From positions 10,178,804-10,242,803 of the forward strand of contig OX235277.1 in the NCBI GenBank assembly GCA_944472155.2: a DNA stretch of 64,000 bases, given 5' to 3'. This DNA is from Trichobilharzia szidati. Its lineage: Eukaryota > Platyhelminthes > Trematoda > Strigeidida > Schistosomatidae. The position numbers were made by a program, and so were the translations under genes. Below, in pieces: positions 34,770 to 46,455 of the stretch. The notes under the pieces were generated by a model, which was not told where the DNA came from, searched no databases, and saw only the letters and a list, made by a program, of their open reading frames with translations. Each line of letters begins with the position of its first letter. The stretch's first letter is position 1.

Positions 34770-35660
34770 ACAGAAGTACTGTCTGTCTGTTTTCAACATA
34801 GAACTTTCCACATATGTGCGGCAGTTCAAGTCGCCACACTCCATGTAGCACACAAGGCAAGAGAAGAAATGCAAAACAGAGATAGTAGACAGGGATATGG
34901 GACAAAGGAAAAGTAATAACGAAGAACAAAACAGTTTAACTGGAAAACATAAGTCACAAGGAGTGGATGCATCTGCGCCAGCCACTGAGAACGATTTTGA
35001 GCCATGTCACCAATTGTTTCAAACCATTGGTTTTTACCGTTCCTAGGACCCCAACCAGGAAGTCTCCACCTTCCTACGTGACTTAGACTAACTGTTGTAG
35101 ATTTCATTGACTGGTGCCATGTTTTCGTTTGACCGCCACTAGCTCTTTTCCAGCCTGACCCTATATCAGCTAACATTGCCCATTGTCGAGGAAGGCGATG
35201 ACTAGGCATACGTAGTACATATCCTAACCATCTCAGTCGATGTAATTTCAGTCTCGTCGATTGATTTCCCCTCCTTACCTAGAACTCGACGCCTAACCAC
35301 AATATTGCTCACCTTATTATGCCACTTCACACGGGAGATAGAACGCAGACACCTATGATCGAACACAGCTAATCTTTTCATGTCTTCTGTTCTCAATGGC
35401 CAGGTCTCACAGCCATAGAGGAGGACGGAGCGGACTGATGAGCAGTACACACGCCCTTTGGTCGATAGTCGGATGTCACGTCTACGCCAGAGACGGAGTA
35501 AACTGGCATATGCGAAACTAGCCCTGTGTCCGTGCTGATATTTCGTCAGAGACCAACCCGTTAGGGCTGGTGGTACTACCCAAGTAAGTGAAGCGGTCAA
35601 CGTGCTCTACCACTTCACTTCCAACAGAAGTACACACCGCAAACGTCCCATTGCCTGATC
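34770..35660 (-). mobile_element. LINE-F 3' fragment 6, longest
   Basis: Starts (reading minus) in the RT thumb with DRFTYLGSTTSPNGL (about 35570-35620). It continues GRVYCSSVRSVLLYGCETWP and FDHRCLRSISRVKWHNKVSN, then RVLGKEGKSIDE. A frameshift near 35205 separates this from HRLPRQWAMLADIGSGWKRA and the end of the protein. The 3' UTR extends to 34770. Confidence 0.75.
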
Positions 35661-37140
35661 TATACTGGCGGTACGAGGGTTCGGATGGAACTGCGCTTCC
35701 TCCTCGTGGTCCTTTAAATTCAAAACCAGCGAGTTATTCCCAAGTCTAGTATTTGCTGAATGCACAATGAACGCCATACGCTTAAACTTCTTGTAAACGG
35801 TCACTAGGCAAACACTATGACCTACCTACCAATTTGAGTATGCAGGCGCTAGAAATGTACTTCCCCGATTGAACTCTTCTATATAAGGTAAATTATCCTC
35901 AAGAACAACTATTGGAGAACATTAAATGCAAAATAAGGAATACATGGAGCTCGAAGTTACTGGTAAGGGTGACCTTCCCATTGTCAGCTCAAAAAGTTGG
36001 CACGAATAATGGAGAAGAGACTGTATCACACTAATATACAAACAGAAGACACCTATTGTCAATCCAGATGTCCGTCAGTGGAATGATGCTCGAAGTGATA
36101 TTTCACTTGAGACTATAACCCAAGACACGCGAAAAACCCTTAAGACGGTTCGAAAATGGGTCGATACCATTTATTACATTGCCTGGATCTTAATGTAAGC
36201 AACACAACCGAGAAGTCTATACGCACTAGAATCTGAGTCTTCAAGTTGGTGAATTCATTACGAAGAAACATGAGCTACCACCCATCACAGCAACACTCTC
36301 TTTGTACATAGTATGAGAAGGTTAATATTCTTTTTTCAACTTGAATATTCGCATGGACACTGGCAAAATACTTTACACGGCAACAGTAAGGAATAGACAG
36401 CAAAGTCAAATGCCCTTGGGTCAACCAATAAGATGGTTCAGCACTACACATGGATGCTGTTCATAATCTTCGTTGCAAGTGTCACCCAGATGTCTTTATA
36501 TCAACAATACAACGTCTACGAACTCACATTCATACACTTTACTTTGCTTACATGGGAAAACCCTCTAGAAGTCTGCTCACAGATGGTCGGCGCATTTAGG
36601 CAGAAAACGGAACTCAAGTGCGACGATTAATAAACCCCACAGAATACGAGGAATTTAAAAACACACTAAACAGGTATGAAGCTGGTGAGTGACTCGACTG
36701 CTTATTTCCCGATCAGCACGATTTACGAAGTGATGACCACATGTCACACTGAAGTCGGAGAATCCAAAAACTCTCATTTAGACTTGCCAGTATCACACGT
36801 TTACACAAGCGCTGCTTGGCTCAAACACTTGGTAGGTCGGTACATGTCTGACTGCTTGGAAACTCTCATCATGAGCAGAAATCAGTCAGAAACCCATTGG
36901 AAAAATGGTTCCCCAACTGATGTCAGCTCATGAAGAAATCCTCCAATCAGACGAAAATTCCTAGGAAAATCAATACTTGAAAATCAACACACGTTCAACC
37001 ACGTCTTCCCATTGCCTTTAATGAAGTAAGAAGGATCCAGAAACCCACACAAACTCTTAAAAAGCACAAATTGGAAATGAAAGCTATGTAATTTCAGTAG
37101 TTAGTGTACAATGGAAGGGAGACTAAGACAGTGGGGTCGG
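35661..37140. other. no gene recognised; one SINE-related repeat
   Basis: A repeat at 36900-36985 matches 18895-18965 in inverse orientation. No exon was recognised in the 1.4 kb downstream of HSPE1. Confidence 0.35.
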
Positions 37141-37555
37141 TCAGTTCTCGAACTTGGCCAATATGTCAGATTCCCGAAACAGAAAGTATTCCTGCAAAAT
37201 ATTTTACTGATCTAAAGTTTAACTTACGTTATCTTCCAAAACAACTTTAGTTCCACCATACTCAGGAAGGAAAACTTTGTCACCAACAGTGACACACATG
37301 GGGATTATTTCACCTTTCTTAGAAGAAAATTAATCTAGTTCCAAAAGGTTTACCTCATTCTTAACACCCGGACCATGTGCAACTACCGTCCCTTCAAGAA
37401 CTTTGCCCTTTGACTTTTCTGGAAGCATGATGCCACCTTTGCTTTTTGTCTCAGCTTCGAAGCGCTGGACAAGAACGCGGTCAAAGAGAGGAGCGAACTT
37501 TCTGAATGCACGAGCAGCCTAGCAGAATAATTGGAAAAACCACTGAACTTACCAT
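37141..37555 (-). CDS. HSPE1: HSP10 / chaperonin 10, four exons
   Basis: Mitochondrial co-chaperonin, the heptameric lid that works with HSP60 in folding matrix proteins. Read on the minus strand the exons are 37553-37555 (ATG only), 37354-37518, 37228-37317 and 37141-37191, giving 102 residues, the usual length of animal HSP10. The introns are 34 nt (37519-37552), 36 nt (37318-37353) and 36 nt (37192-37227), all GT-AG. Visible signatures are AFRKFAPLFDRVLVQRF at the N-terminus, a mobile loop (EAETKSKGGIMLP), the LPEYGGTKVVLED strand, and a C-terminal EYFLFRESDILAKFEN followed by TGA. Exon phases join without a break and each junction falls on a codon boundary. No neighbouring HSP60 gene was recognised, unlike the vertebrate head-to-head pair. 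Family assignment is very secure; the exact 5' UTR is not visible. Confidence 0.96.
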
Positions 37556-37561
37556 CTTTTC

Positions 37562-37579
37562 TTCACGTGAGTTCTCGAA
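37562..37579 (-). promoter_or_regulatory. possible heat-shock element just upstream of HSPE1
   Basis: Three of four 5-bp-spaced HSF units fit: TTC at 37562, TTC at 37572 and GAA at 37577, with the unit at 37567 degenerate. A CACGTG-type E-box core overlaps it. It lies only 7-24 bp upstream of the HSPE1 start codon, so it would need a very short 5' UTR or act from within the leader. Suggestive because HSP10 is heat-inducible in many animals. Confidence 0.25.
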
Positions 37580-38445
37580 GCAATTTCCAACGAATCCGTA
37601 AGGGTAACTACGCGAATAAAAACAAACACAGTTCAACCTATTAAATGTTCAAGTACACTTGGAGTGCTCTTGTCTCTCTTTTAAATGAAAGATGTAGGCG
37701 TCACCCTCGATGTGTCCATGAAATTATTTCTATTATATAATGCATCTATGAAGAGATTCCATAAACAGAGATTTCTAAGTATTCTACTTTTGGTCTGCAG
37801 TGATTCGAGATCGTTTATGGATTTTGCTGCCATACAAATTTTCACCACAAACTTAGCCCCATTAAGCTGCATATTTGCAACATATGAGGGCAGTTCACTA
37901 GACCTTGCATAAACACTGTCTAACAGTATATCTACATGCTCTATAGGAAACGTTATCTGATGCTAATTTGATGGCTTCTTCTTGAAGAACCGCTAGCTGC
38001 GGGTACCCGATAAGATCATCTCAACCAATTTCAGGTTTACTGTACTTAATAAAGTGGCTCTGGATGCTCACTATTTCCAAGCCATTACTGAATAACCCTT
38101 AATTCATATTGTTTTAAACCTGAGATTTTATTTCATTGTCCTGTTTGAATATATTTCAGAAGATTGGTTGCTTTCTTTATCCTCTTGTCTCAGTTATAAT
38201 ATTGACCTTCAGGAAACGTTTCGCTTATGGTTTATACCCAACTAACAAACAGATAGCTAAAGTTCAACGGCATTTTACTATGAGTAAAATATTACAGTCT
38301 CTTTGCCTCACTTTCTTAGAAGACAGGATTTGTTTGGACCTACTGCAGGAAAGCTAAATTTCCATTCTGGAGATATCGGAGAATTCTTGCATCTGCAAGT
38401 GTCACAATAACAAGCCCAAGCATTTCTTCAGGCTACAAATCACTT
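37580..38445. other. no gene recognised upstream of HSPE1
   Basis: Expected place for a promoter and, in vertebrates, for the HSP60 gene; no HSP60 exon (for example the GGM-rich C-terminus or ATP-binding motifs) was seen. Confidence 0.35.
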
Positions 38446-41165
38446 CATTATTATTTATTATACCCTTAATTTCCGAGTGGAACATAGGGCTTCAACAACA
38501 CATCTCCACTTTGTTATATATTTTATATTTTACTATAGCTTGATTCCACACAGTATTTTTGGTACAACTATGAAATTTTCAGCATGTGATATCGGTAGCC
38601 CAAATTTATATTTCATGCCATCCTCTTGAGCTGGGTCTACGATTGCCCAAACTCTCTCATCTCTTCCTCCCACGATCTCTTCCATTTTACCCTTACACTG
38701 ACGACCCACTCGTCGCTTCCTATTCAGATTCCACTCGAACGATGGTCTGCATTGCGCTCTGTGTCATTCGGCGGTCTCCTCAATTTATGCCCGATCCATC
38801 TCCACTTTCTCCTACATACTTGTCGAGTGATCACCTCTTGGTTGGTTTTCCCCAGAGTTTATTGTCACTAATTCTCTCTGGCCGGCAATTTGCTCTTCAA
38901 TATCGAGCCAGCCAGCCAGCGAAAGCAGCTGTTGACAACAGCCTGTAGCTTGTTGGAAATCCTTTTCGTGGCCGGCGCACAGCGCAAGTTTCTGACCCGC
39001 ATAGAAGGACCGACTTAACATTTGTGTTGAAAATGCGAATCGTTTTCCGTATGCTGAGTGTGGAAGATTTCCAAACTGCTTTCAGGGTGCCTTTCCGATT
39101 TTGACTGGCTTCGACATCTGCATCCGTTCCGCCTGTAATTGGAATTATGCTTCCTAGATAAGTGAAGGAAGTAACTTCTGTCAAACCTCTCCCGTTGACA
39201 GTGATTGGTTCTGTTTGTTGTTGTTGCGGTTCGTTGGTTATCTTCATCATCTCCGTCTTCTCTATGTTCACCTGGAGTCCTGTTTTCGCTGCCTCTTCAG
39301 CCAGTTTGTTGGTTTTCGCCTGTAAGTTTCCGAGATTGTGTGACATTAGACAAAAATCATCTGCAAAATCCAGATATTCTAGAGTCTTCTTATCGGTCGT
39401 CCAGTGTATTCCTGACCCCTCGCTCCTCACAGTGTGGCGCATTTTCTAGTCCACCACAATTAAGAGTATCATCAGTGATGATGGGCAGCCTTGTCTTACT
39501 CCTGTATGCACTTCGAACGCCTCGCTGAGTTTTCCGTTGTGGATCGCCTGACACATGGCATTGTCATATAGCCAACTGTTGAATGAGGTTGACAAAGACT
39601 TGAGGTACGCCGTAGCGTTGAAGTAGCTTGCAAATTGCTTCGCCGTGAAGGCAACCTGTCGAAGGCGTTTTCGTAGTCGATGAAGTTGAGGTAGATGTTT
39701 CACTGCCATTCTGTTCTCTGTTCTGTGATGACCATGAGTAGAGTTGCAGTTTGATCAGCACATGACTTGCCTTTCCCGAATCCAGCTTGTTCCAGCTGGC
39801 GGAGTTCTGTATCCAGTGCATCTTTTATTCCCGCCAACATGATGCGACGTCGTATTTTACTTGGCGTGGACAAGAGCATTATTCCACGCCAGTCAGTTCT
39901 TGCACAGGCATAATTCGCCCTTCTCTGGCAGTTTGACGAAGTATCCCTTCTTCCAATCAGTAGGTACCTTTCATTCTTTCCAAACATTTTGCAGTAATGG
40001 AATGAGAACACCTGCCGCAATCTCTGGGGCTGTCTTCAGTGCTTCGGGAGGGATTCCGTTTGGTCCTGCTGCTTTCCTGACTGGACTTCAGTGGCTTGGT
40101 CGCATTTAGGATTTCTGCTTTCGTTGGAGGAGTGGTGTCCACTGTCGGGCAGTTCTGTGCGTGCTGTTGGTGGTATTTCTGGGCGAGTTGCAGGTGATGA
40201 TCGATTCAAGAGTCCTTTAAAGTGGTCAGCCCACTGTTTTATTTATTTCTCCTCCTTGGTAATCGAAAATATTTCATCGGTTTCATCATCTGGGTCGATC
40301 TCTTCCTGGACAGACACCTTGTTATCTGATACAGTGTCCTGATGTCACTTTTCCCTGGGGCCTGCCTGTTCTGCTTCAGTTTCCAGTGTGTCGTAGAATT
40401 GTCTTTTGTCTTTCTTAGCACTCTTCTTTACTTCCTTATTCAGAGCAGTGTACATTGAACTCAGCTTCTCCTTCTGTTGTCCATCTTTGCAATGAATCAT
40501 CTTCCCTTTTACCATCCTCCTATCCTCGACTAGCTTCCTGGTAGGTGTCCGTTGACAGTCGTTCCTTATCTTGTCTCTTCCTACCTCCTAGAACAGTTGT
40601 ACACGTTTCCTTAAATATCGCCTTCAGAGAGTTTCAACGTTCTTCCACACCGTTTTCCTAAGTGTTACCACGTAGTATCTCCAACTTTGTTCGGATATCT
40701 GTAGCGAAGGCATCCCTTGTAGTTTTGTCCTTCAGTTTCTGAATGTTGAACTTGAATCGTGGTCTGTCTCAATTTGATTTCATGGATTTCAGCTTCACCT
40801 TGAAGGTTCCTTGGACTGGGGTCTGAGCCTACATCTGTTCCACTTCTCGACTTTGTATCGAGTTGGCTGTGTCTCCACTCCCTTGATATTGACATGAAAT
40901 TTGTTTGGTTTGTGGTATTTCAGTTAGGCGGACTCTGTGTTGTTTTGTGGAAATCCTCGTGTTTGTATACGCCTCCTCCGACCACCAAATGGTTGAAAGA
41001 TCAGAAGTCTGCGAATAATTCTCCATTCTCATTCATTTCTACGAGTCAGATCCTCTCAACCCATGATGATTTCTCTTCCTGTATTATCAGGTCCCAGTTT
41101 GACTTGCATTCATATCGCCCATGAGGATTTTGACGTCACCAATTGAGATGTTGTCCATCACCGTT
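38446..41165 (-). mobile_element. RTE LINE copy 4, about 2.7 kb, decayed
   Basis: Minus-strand element from its 3' tail (38446-38500, inverse of GAAGCCCTATGTTCC) through RT to endonuclease. Readable parts are FTYLGSIIPITGGTDADVE (39110-39170) and LDFADDFCLMSHN (39340-39380). The EAFEVHTGVRQGCPSS motif lies near 39490-39540, and LEQAGFGKGKSCADQTATLL near 39740-39800. It stops abruptly at 41165, where a LINE-D 3' UTR copy begins. Many indels break the frame. A SINE-beta fragment lies at 38536-38608. Confidence 0.85.
38536..38608 (-). mobile_element. SINE beta tail fragment nested in RTE copy 4
   Basis: TAGCTTGATTCCACACAG to GATATCGGTAGCCCAAATTT, the inverse of the beta tail; it separates CACATCTCCACTTTG from the rest of the RTE 3' region. 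Short TATATTT words flank both sides. Confidence 0.65.
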
Positions 41166-41167
41166 TT

Positions 41168-42062
41168 TTAAATATAAGTAAATAAATAAATTTATTCTCA
41201 TAGTACAGTACATGAGGGACGCCAGTTTACAGGCATCATCAAATTGTTACAGAAATAGAACCATATAATTCAATCACAATTTACAGGCAGTAGCAAGATA
41301 TGCTTTATATGTTCGCTGGAGATTATACATACACTTGATAAATGTTAATCCCAGTAGTATATAACAGCCTTTTCACTTATATACAATCATTTCTGTGCAC
41401 AGTTGGAAAAATCTGCTAGGTTGTCAGTGAGTGCAACACGTCAGAAAATACAGAAGTATTGTCTTCGCATTAACAAAAAACCAGGTCTTTGGTGGATGGA
41501 TTATAAGTGCCTGGGAAAAAAATAAAGCTTGAAGTAAATATTCATACATAACTTTGTTGTGTGCAGAGTCCTCGAATTATAGTTCATTGATGTGTTATTT
41601 TGAAATCGGTGATGTGTTTATCTCATTTGATCTTCAATGTCATTGTTGGGAGTAAGTACATAAGCTTCGGACGCATTAATTAATGGATTTCTACTGCTTG
41701 TGGGTATTTTCTTAGCGTTAGGAAGGTTTATGAATTTCAGCTGTTCCGACAGAAGTTGAGAATAATAACTGCTCAGCAAAATTATGGATATGAGTTCATC
41801 ACATTATCTTAGGAAAGGTGGGTTGCAGTTGGTGAGGTATATATGGTGCCCAACGAGCGTACATCTGTCCATGTGATGTTGTGGTGAGTTATACCTTTTT
41901 CATGTTGTCGGTTTATGTCCATTTTATTCCACTTATTGTGTTGGGTAGTAGTTTTACAAACGAGATTTCTTGTCTGTTTGAGGATACATATCTTAACTGC
42001 TAATGTTTTATCTAGAATTATAAATATCGGCAAAAAACAACAGGTGTAGTATTTAAGCTTAT
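41168..42062 (-). mobile_element. LINE-D copy 3: 3' UTR only (0.9 kb)
   Basis: Nearly identical, in inverse orientation, to 57945-58840. It starts exactly at the LINE-D ORF2 stop codon and ends in the TTTA-repeat tail (41170-41195). A typical severe 5' truncation, and young by its near identity. Confidence 0.88.
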
Positions 42063-42324
42063 TATTTTGGAAATTAGCTGCTTTCCTCACATTATCCACA
42101 TATCCACGTGAAACTATATATAGTATTCACCCGTGAAATCTACAACCCGGAATCTTCTGATACCCTCTCTAACCACGTGGAACTCAGGATTTTATTCACA
42201 GCAAGCACTGTTAAAGGAAAGTCTGACTTTTTATTTTGCAATATATTTGTTTATCGTAGTTGTTTTGATACTTCGGTAATACAGCTATCTTTTTTATATC
42301 CTCAAGACTTTTTTTCTGGAAATT
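42063..42324 (+). other. probable 5' UTR of LINE-C
   Basis: Sequence between the LINE-D 3' UTR copy and the LINE-C ORF1 start. It has no coding signature and is likely leader or promoter of LINE-C, but the element's 5' boundary is not fixed. Confidence 0.4.
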
Positions 42325-44088
42325 GTGAAAATTGTTATTTCTGTAATGGTTAAGTCAATCAAACGTGTAAGTACCGTTAAGAGACTGAGATCTAACGCTC
42401 GTCAACCATCTGAGGGCCTCAGCTCCGTTGACGATTCTACACTTTTGACACCAGATACACCCAGAGTTATGGTATCTGATATCATGGGTGAACTGACAGA
42501 GAATGCGGCCTGTAGCAAAAATGATTTACTGATACTTCATAAGTCAATGGCAGACCTACAGAGCAAGTTTGAAATCATTATGCCCTTCGCGCAATTGTGT
42601 GACCCATCACAAAACATCTGTCTTGAATCACTTATGAAATCTGAGCGCATAATTGACTATTTGGCTGAAGAAGCTGTTAAGAGGATTATGTCTTCACATA
42701 ACGTCTTGGCCTATAACATTCTAGACAGAGAGCCTATTGCCAAACTTAAAGCTTCGTGTCTGAAGGCTTGTAATATGTCGTTGACACAATGTCAGGTTTT
42801 GCGTCTTCGTAAGAAATCTGCAAACCACTCATGTCCGGTGCTTTTCAAGTTCAGGTCTGTCGAAGAATCCAGGAATTTTCTGAAAGCTGGTAAGATAAGA
42901 GGTTCTTCAACACCCTACACTAACATTAAAGTTGCACCTGATTTAACACCGTGCCAAAGACGATGCCGCTCAGGAACACTGAATACTGATAACTCTAATA
43001 GGACAACTGTAGATGATGTTCCATGCGTTATTCCGTCCACTGAAAAACCTGATGACCGCATGCATCAGACATTTTCTCAAGCACAGAAGAATATTAGCCA
43101 AGTATTATATAACGAAACTGATGCTGACACTGAAATGGTGGACATAGATGAGTCAACGGAACATAATGTTGAAATACATCGTTTTCACGCTGACACAAAC
43201 GTCAAGAGCCCGAAACCATTAAAACCCATCCCACTGGTGTTCCACCCATCCCCTTTTAAGTCAGTTACTCCTCAGTCTGACAATCCATCCACTGTGAAGC
43301 ACCAGTCGAACGTAGCTACCCAAGTTAGCAAGTTTTCTAGGCGTTATGACAAACGTCCCATTTCCATTTAGAAAACTAAAGCGCATGAGGTGTCCAAGCA
43401 ACAGAATCGCTACATAGCATGTGCTGGCTGCCCTGTTAGCCATCATCAACCAGTTGATCATAAGAAAAGGGAAAAAGAAGTAAATAAATTAAATCCTGAA
43501 CCCGGAGTAAGAAAGCCCTTTGATATGATAGAGACGAAAGCACCTCTGAGCCATCATCCTAAGAGAAAGTCAAATATGGTAGACCTAGCTCCTAGAGGTA
43601 GGCCTAATTGGTGTCAAGCGGAAAGTCAGTTATATCCTACCACTAATTCTAGACAAACAGCACAGCAAGGTAGTAGGTATTATTCTGCTCATCCACTACG
43701 TAAACCCATTGTTAGCCAACCCCCTTCCAATGTTCTATCAACTGAAAGTTATGGAAAATCCCCCAAACTTCGGCCACAGACTACATTTAGCAAGCCAACA
43801 GAACCCACTCATACATCCTATGCATCTAGTAGGGAGCATGTGCCAATTTCTGCACAAAACTTGCTATGGTCTGATGACTACCCGGAACATATACAAACAC
43901 ATCATTCTTGTACTGGCAACAAATCACCGAATACTCATATCGGTTATACTTTCGGGCAGGATTTTCACCAGCGCCAGTTAGCAGAAACACCTGGCATCAT
44001 GCATATAGCACGCATGATATCAGATCAATTCCTTGCCAGCATAGCGTACAGTCTACAGCTAGGGCAAGGCATATTTCCTGGGAGATAG
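42325..44088 (+). pseudogene. LINE-C ORF1 with one in-frame TAG
   Basis: ORF1 proteins of CR1-like LINEs bind RNA and form particles with the template. The first 348 codons contain a probable coiled coil (about residues 65-95, SKNDLLILHKSMADLQSKF) and a conserved core (VLAYNILDREPIAKLKASCL, then CPVLFKFRSVEESRNFL) shared with LINE-D ORF1. A TAG at 43369-43371 is followed by 238 more open codons in the same frame rich in H, P, S and Q. The first ATG may be the one at 42346. Confidence 0.75.
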
Positions 44089-44557
44089 CTGAGACAGTGT
44101 CGACACCAAATGAGTCTAATAACATGCATATCGAGGATACTCATGGATTATTTTATCAAGATGTTGTCCACTCACTGAAACCACATAACCAGTGTTTATC
44201 TATTATCCTAGTAAATACTAGATCAGTTCTAAGCAAACACTTAACGCTAAGTACATTAGCTTCTATATGCAGACCGTCATTGATTATGATCACTGAAGCC
44301 TGGTGCACAAGTGATATCTCCAATGATAGCCTAAGGATTAATAAATACAACCTTTTCCTAGGGGACATACAGAGAGGTCGTGGGGGTGGAACACTAATTT
44401 ACTGTGAACAATCCTTATGTGCAACCCAGTTCAGTAACGCAATTCTGTCACAACTCAATGACTCCATCTGGGTTGAAATAAAAGTTGTCAGAAGTAAACC
44501 TATACTTGTGGGTTGTGTGTACCGACCCCCTTCATCCAACAGGAAATATGATAATAT
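43908..44557 (+). pseudogene. LINE-C ORF2 part 1: endonuclease N-terminus
   Basis: Overlaps the end of ORF1 in another frame. From about 44190 it reads the apurinic-like endonuclease fold: IILVNTRSVLSKH, PSLIMITEAWCTS, GRGGGTLIYCEQSL, VGCVYRPPSSNRKYDN. It ends at the RTE insertion. The true start codon is uncertain. Confidence 0.8.
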
Positions 44558-44773
44558 TATATTATTATTGTTCCCTTGGGTTCCTAGTGGAACATAGGGC
44601 TTCAACTGCACACCTCCACTTGCTTCTGTCTTGTGCTGTACTTTTCACTTGGATCCATGATATTCCATACTGTTTCAGTTCCTCTTCACACGATCTCCTC
44701 CACGTCACCCTTGGACGTCCCACTCGCGTCTTCCCTTTCGGGTTCCACTCGATCTATGGCCTGACGCGCGATG

Positions 44774-45124
44774 TCACCCAGCCGCCTCCTCAGCGAGTGT
44801 CCAATCCATCTCCACTTTCTCCTGCATATTTGTTGAGCGATTGGTTGGTTCTTGCTTTGTTTGTTCCCGTAGCTTCTTGTTTGTGATTCTTTCCGGCCAT
44901 CTAATCTTCAGTATAGAACGAAGACAGCTGTTGATAAAGGTCTGCAACAGGCTGTTGGAAATATTCTTTGTGACCCGCCAAGTTTCCGATCCGTATAGCA
45001 AAACTGACTTGACGTTTGTATTGGAAATCCGAATTTTGTTGTTGATGCAGGCTGAGTGACAGTGGAAGATTTCCAGATTGGTTTCAGGTTGATGAATGTG
45101 TTTCTCGCCTTCTCGATTTGACAT
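44774..45124 (-). pseudogene. RTE copy 5 C-terminal region
   Basis: 116 open codons with VKSVLLYGSETWRVTKNISN, FINSCLRSILKIRWPERITN and MDWTLAEEAAG, the region after the thumb; a frameshift cuts off the last part (the WIGHTLR block seen in copy 3). Confidence 0.75.
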
Positions 45125-45330
45125 CCTCGTCAGTCCATTCCTCCTTTAGTTGAGACAATGCTCCCTAGATAAGTGAAAGAAGTAACCTATTTCAAATCCC
45201 TCCCGTTACTGGTGATTGGCGCTTGATGTTGCTGCTGTTGTTGTTGGTTGGTTGGTAATTTTCATAACCTCCGTTTTGTCTATGTTTACCTGGAGTCCTG
45301 TCTTCACTGCTACCCTCTTCGGCCAGTTTG

Positions 45331-46431
45331 TCAGTCGGTTTTCGCTTGTAAGTCTTCGATTTTGTGTGACATCAAAAATAAATCATCGGCGAAATCCAGG
45401 TCTTCTAGGTTCTTCACGTCGGTCCAGGATATCCCTGTCTCCTTGTTTCCCACTGTCTGACGCATAATCCAGTCCACCACAATTAGGAATATCATTGGTG
45501 ATAATAAGCACCCTTGTCTGGCTCCTGTGTTTACTCGAAACGCTTCGTTGAGTTTTCCGTTGTAGATCACTTGACATGTACCGTTGTCGTACAGTTGTTG
45601 AATAAGGTTGATGAATATTTGGGGTACGCCGTAGTACTCGAGTAGTTTCCAAATTACTTCGCGGTCAAAGCTGTCGAAGGCCTTCTCAAAGTCTATGAAG
45701 TTGAAGTAGAGGTTTGATTGCCATTCCATGCTTTGTTCGATGATGATGCGTAGAGTTGCAATTTGGTCAGAACATGATTTGCCTTTCCTGAATCCAGCTT
45801 GTTCTGGTCAGAGTTCTGTATCCAGTGCGTCCTTTATTCTCTCCAGGATGATGCGACTCAGGATTTTACTTGGCGTCGACAGGAGCATGATTCCTCGCCA
45901 GTTCTTGCAGAGTCCCAGGTCGCCCTTCTTTGGTAGTTTCACGAGGTAACCTTTCCTCCAGTCAGTAGGCACCTTTCCCTCTTTCCAGATCTTTTGCACT
46001 AATGGAGTCAGCATATCTGCTGTCGTCTCTGGGTCCGCTTCCAGTGCTCTCGGGGGTATTCCATCTGGTCCAGCTGCTTTTCCAGCTTTCAGAAGCTTGA
46101 TTGCGTTCATGACTTCAGTTTTCGTTGGAGGATTGGTGTCAACTTGCAGTTGTGTACGTGCTGTTGTTGGTATTACTGGACGGGTTGTAGGTGGTGGTCT
46201 TATCAAGAGTCCTTTGAAGTGGTCCGCCCATTGTTTAATCTGTCTTTCTTCTTTGGTAATTGGGTTCCCTTGGCTGTCTTTTATTGGTTTCACTTGTGTT
46301 GATCTCTTCCCGGATAGGGACTTGGTTATCTGATGTAATGTCCTCAGGTCCCTTTTGCCTGCTGCATTCTCAGCTTCAGTAGCCAGGTTGTCGTCGAATT
46401 GTCTTTTGCCCTTCCTGGCACTCTTCTTCAC
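45331..46431 (-). pseudogene. RTE copy 5 reverse transcriptase
   Basis: Two overlapping open segments, 45808-46431 and 45331-45729, separated by a small gap. The first has AGKAAGPDGIPPRALEADPE (RT fingers) and VKLPKKGDLGLCKNWRGI. The second has FIDFEKAFDSFDREV (motif A), TGARQGCLLSPMIF (motif B) and LDFADDLFLMSH (catalytic FADD). A short deletion in the QAGF segment near 45805 breaks the frame. Confidence 0.85.
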
Positions 46432-46455
46432 TTCTTTGTCTAGTGCTGTGCAAGT

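Noticed and set aside
37580..38445. HSP60 gene head-to-head with HSPE1
   Set aside because: No HSP60 motif found in either strand upstream of HSPE1.
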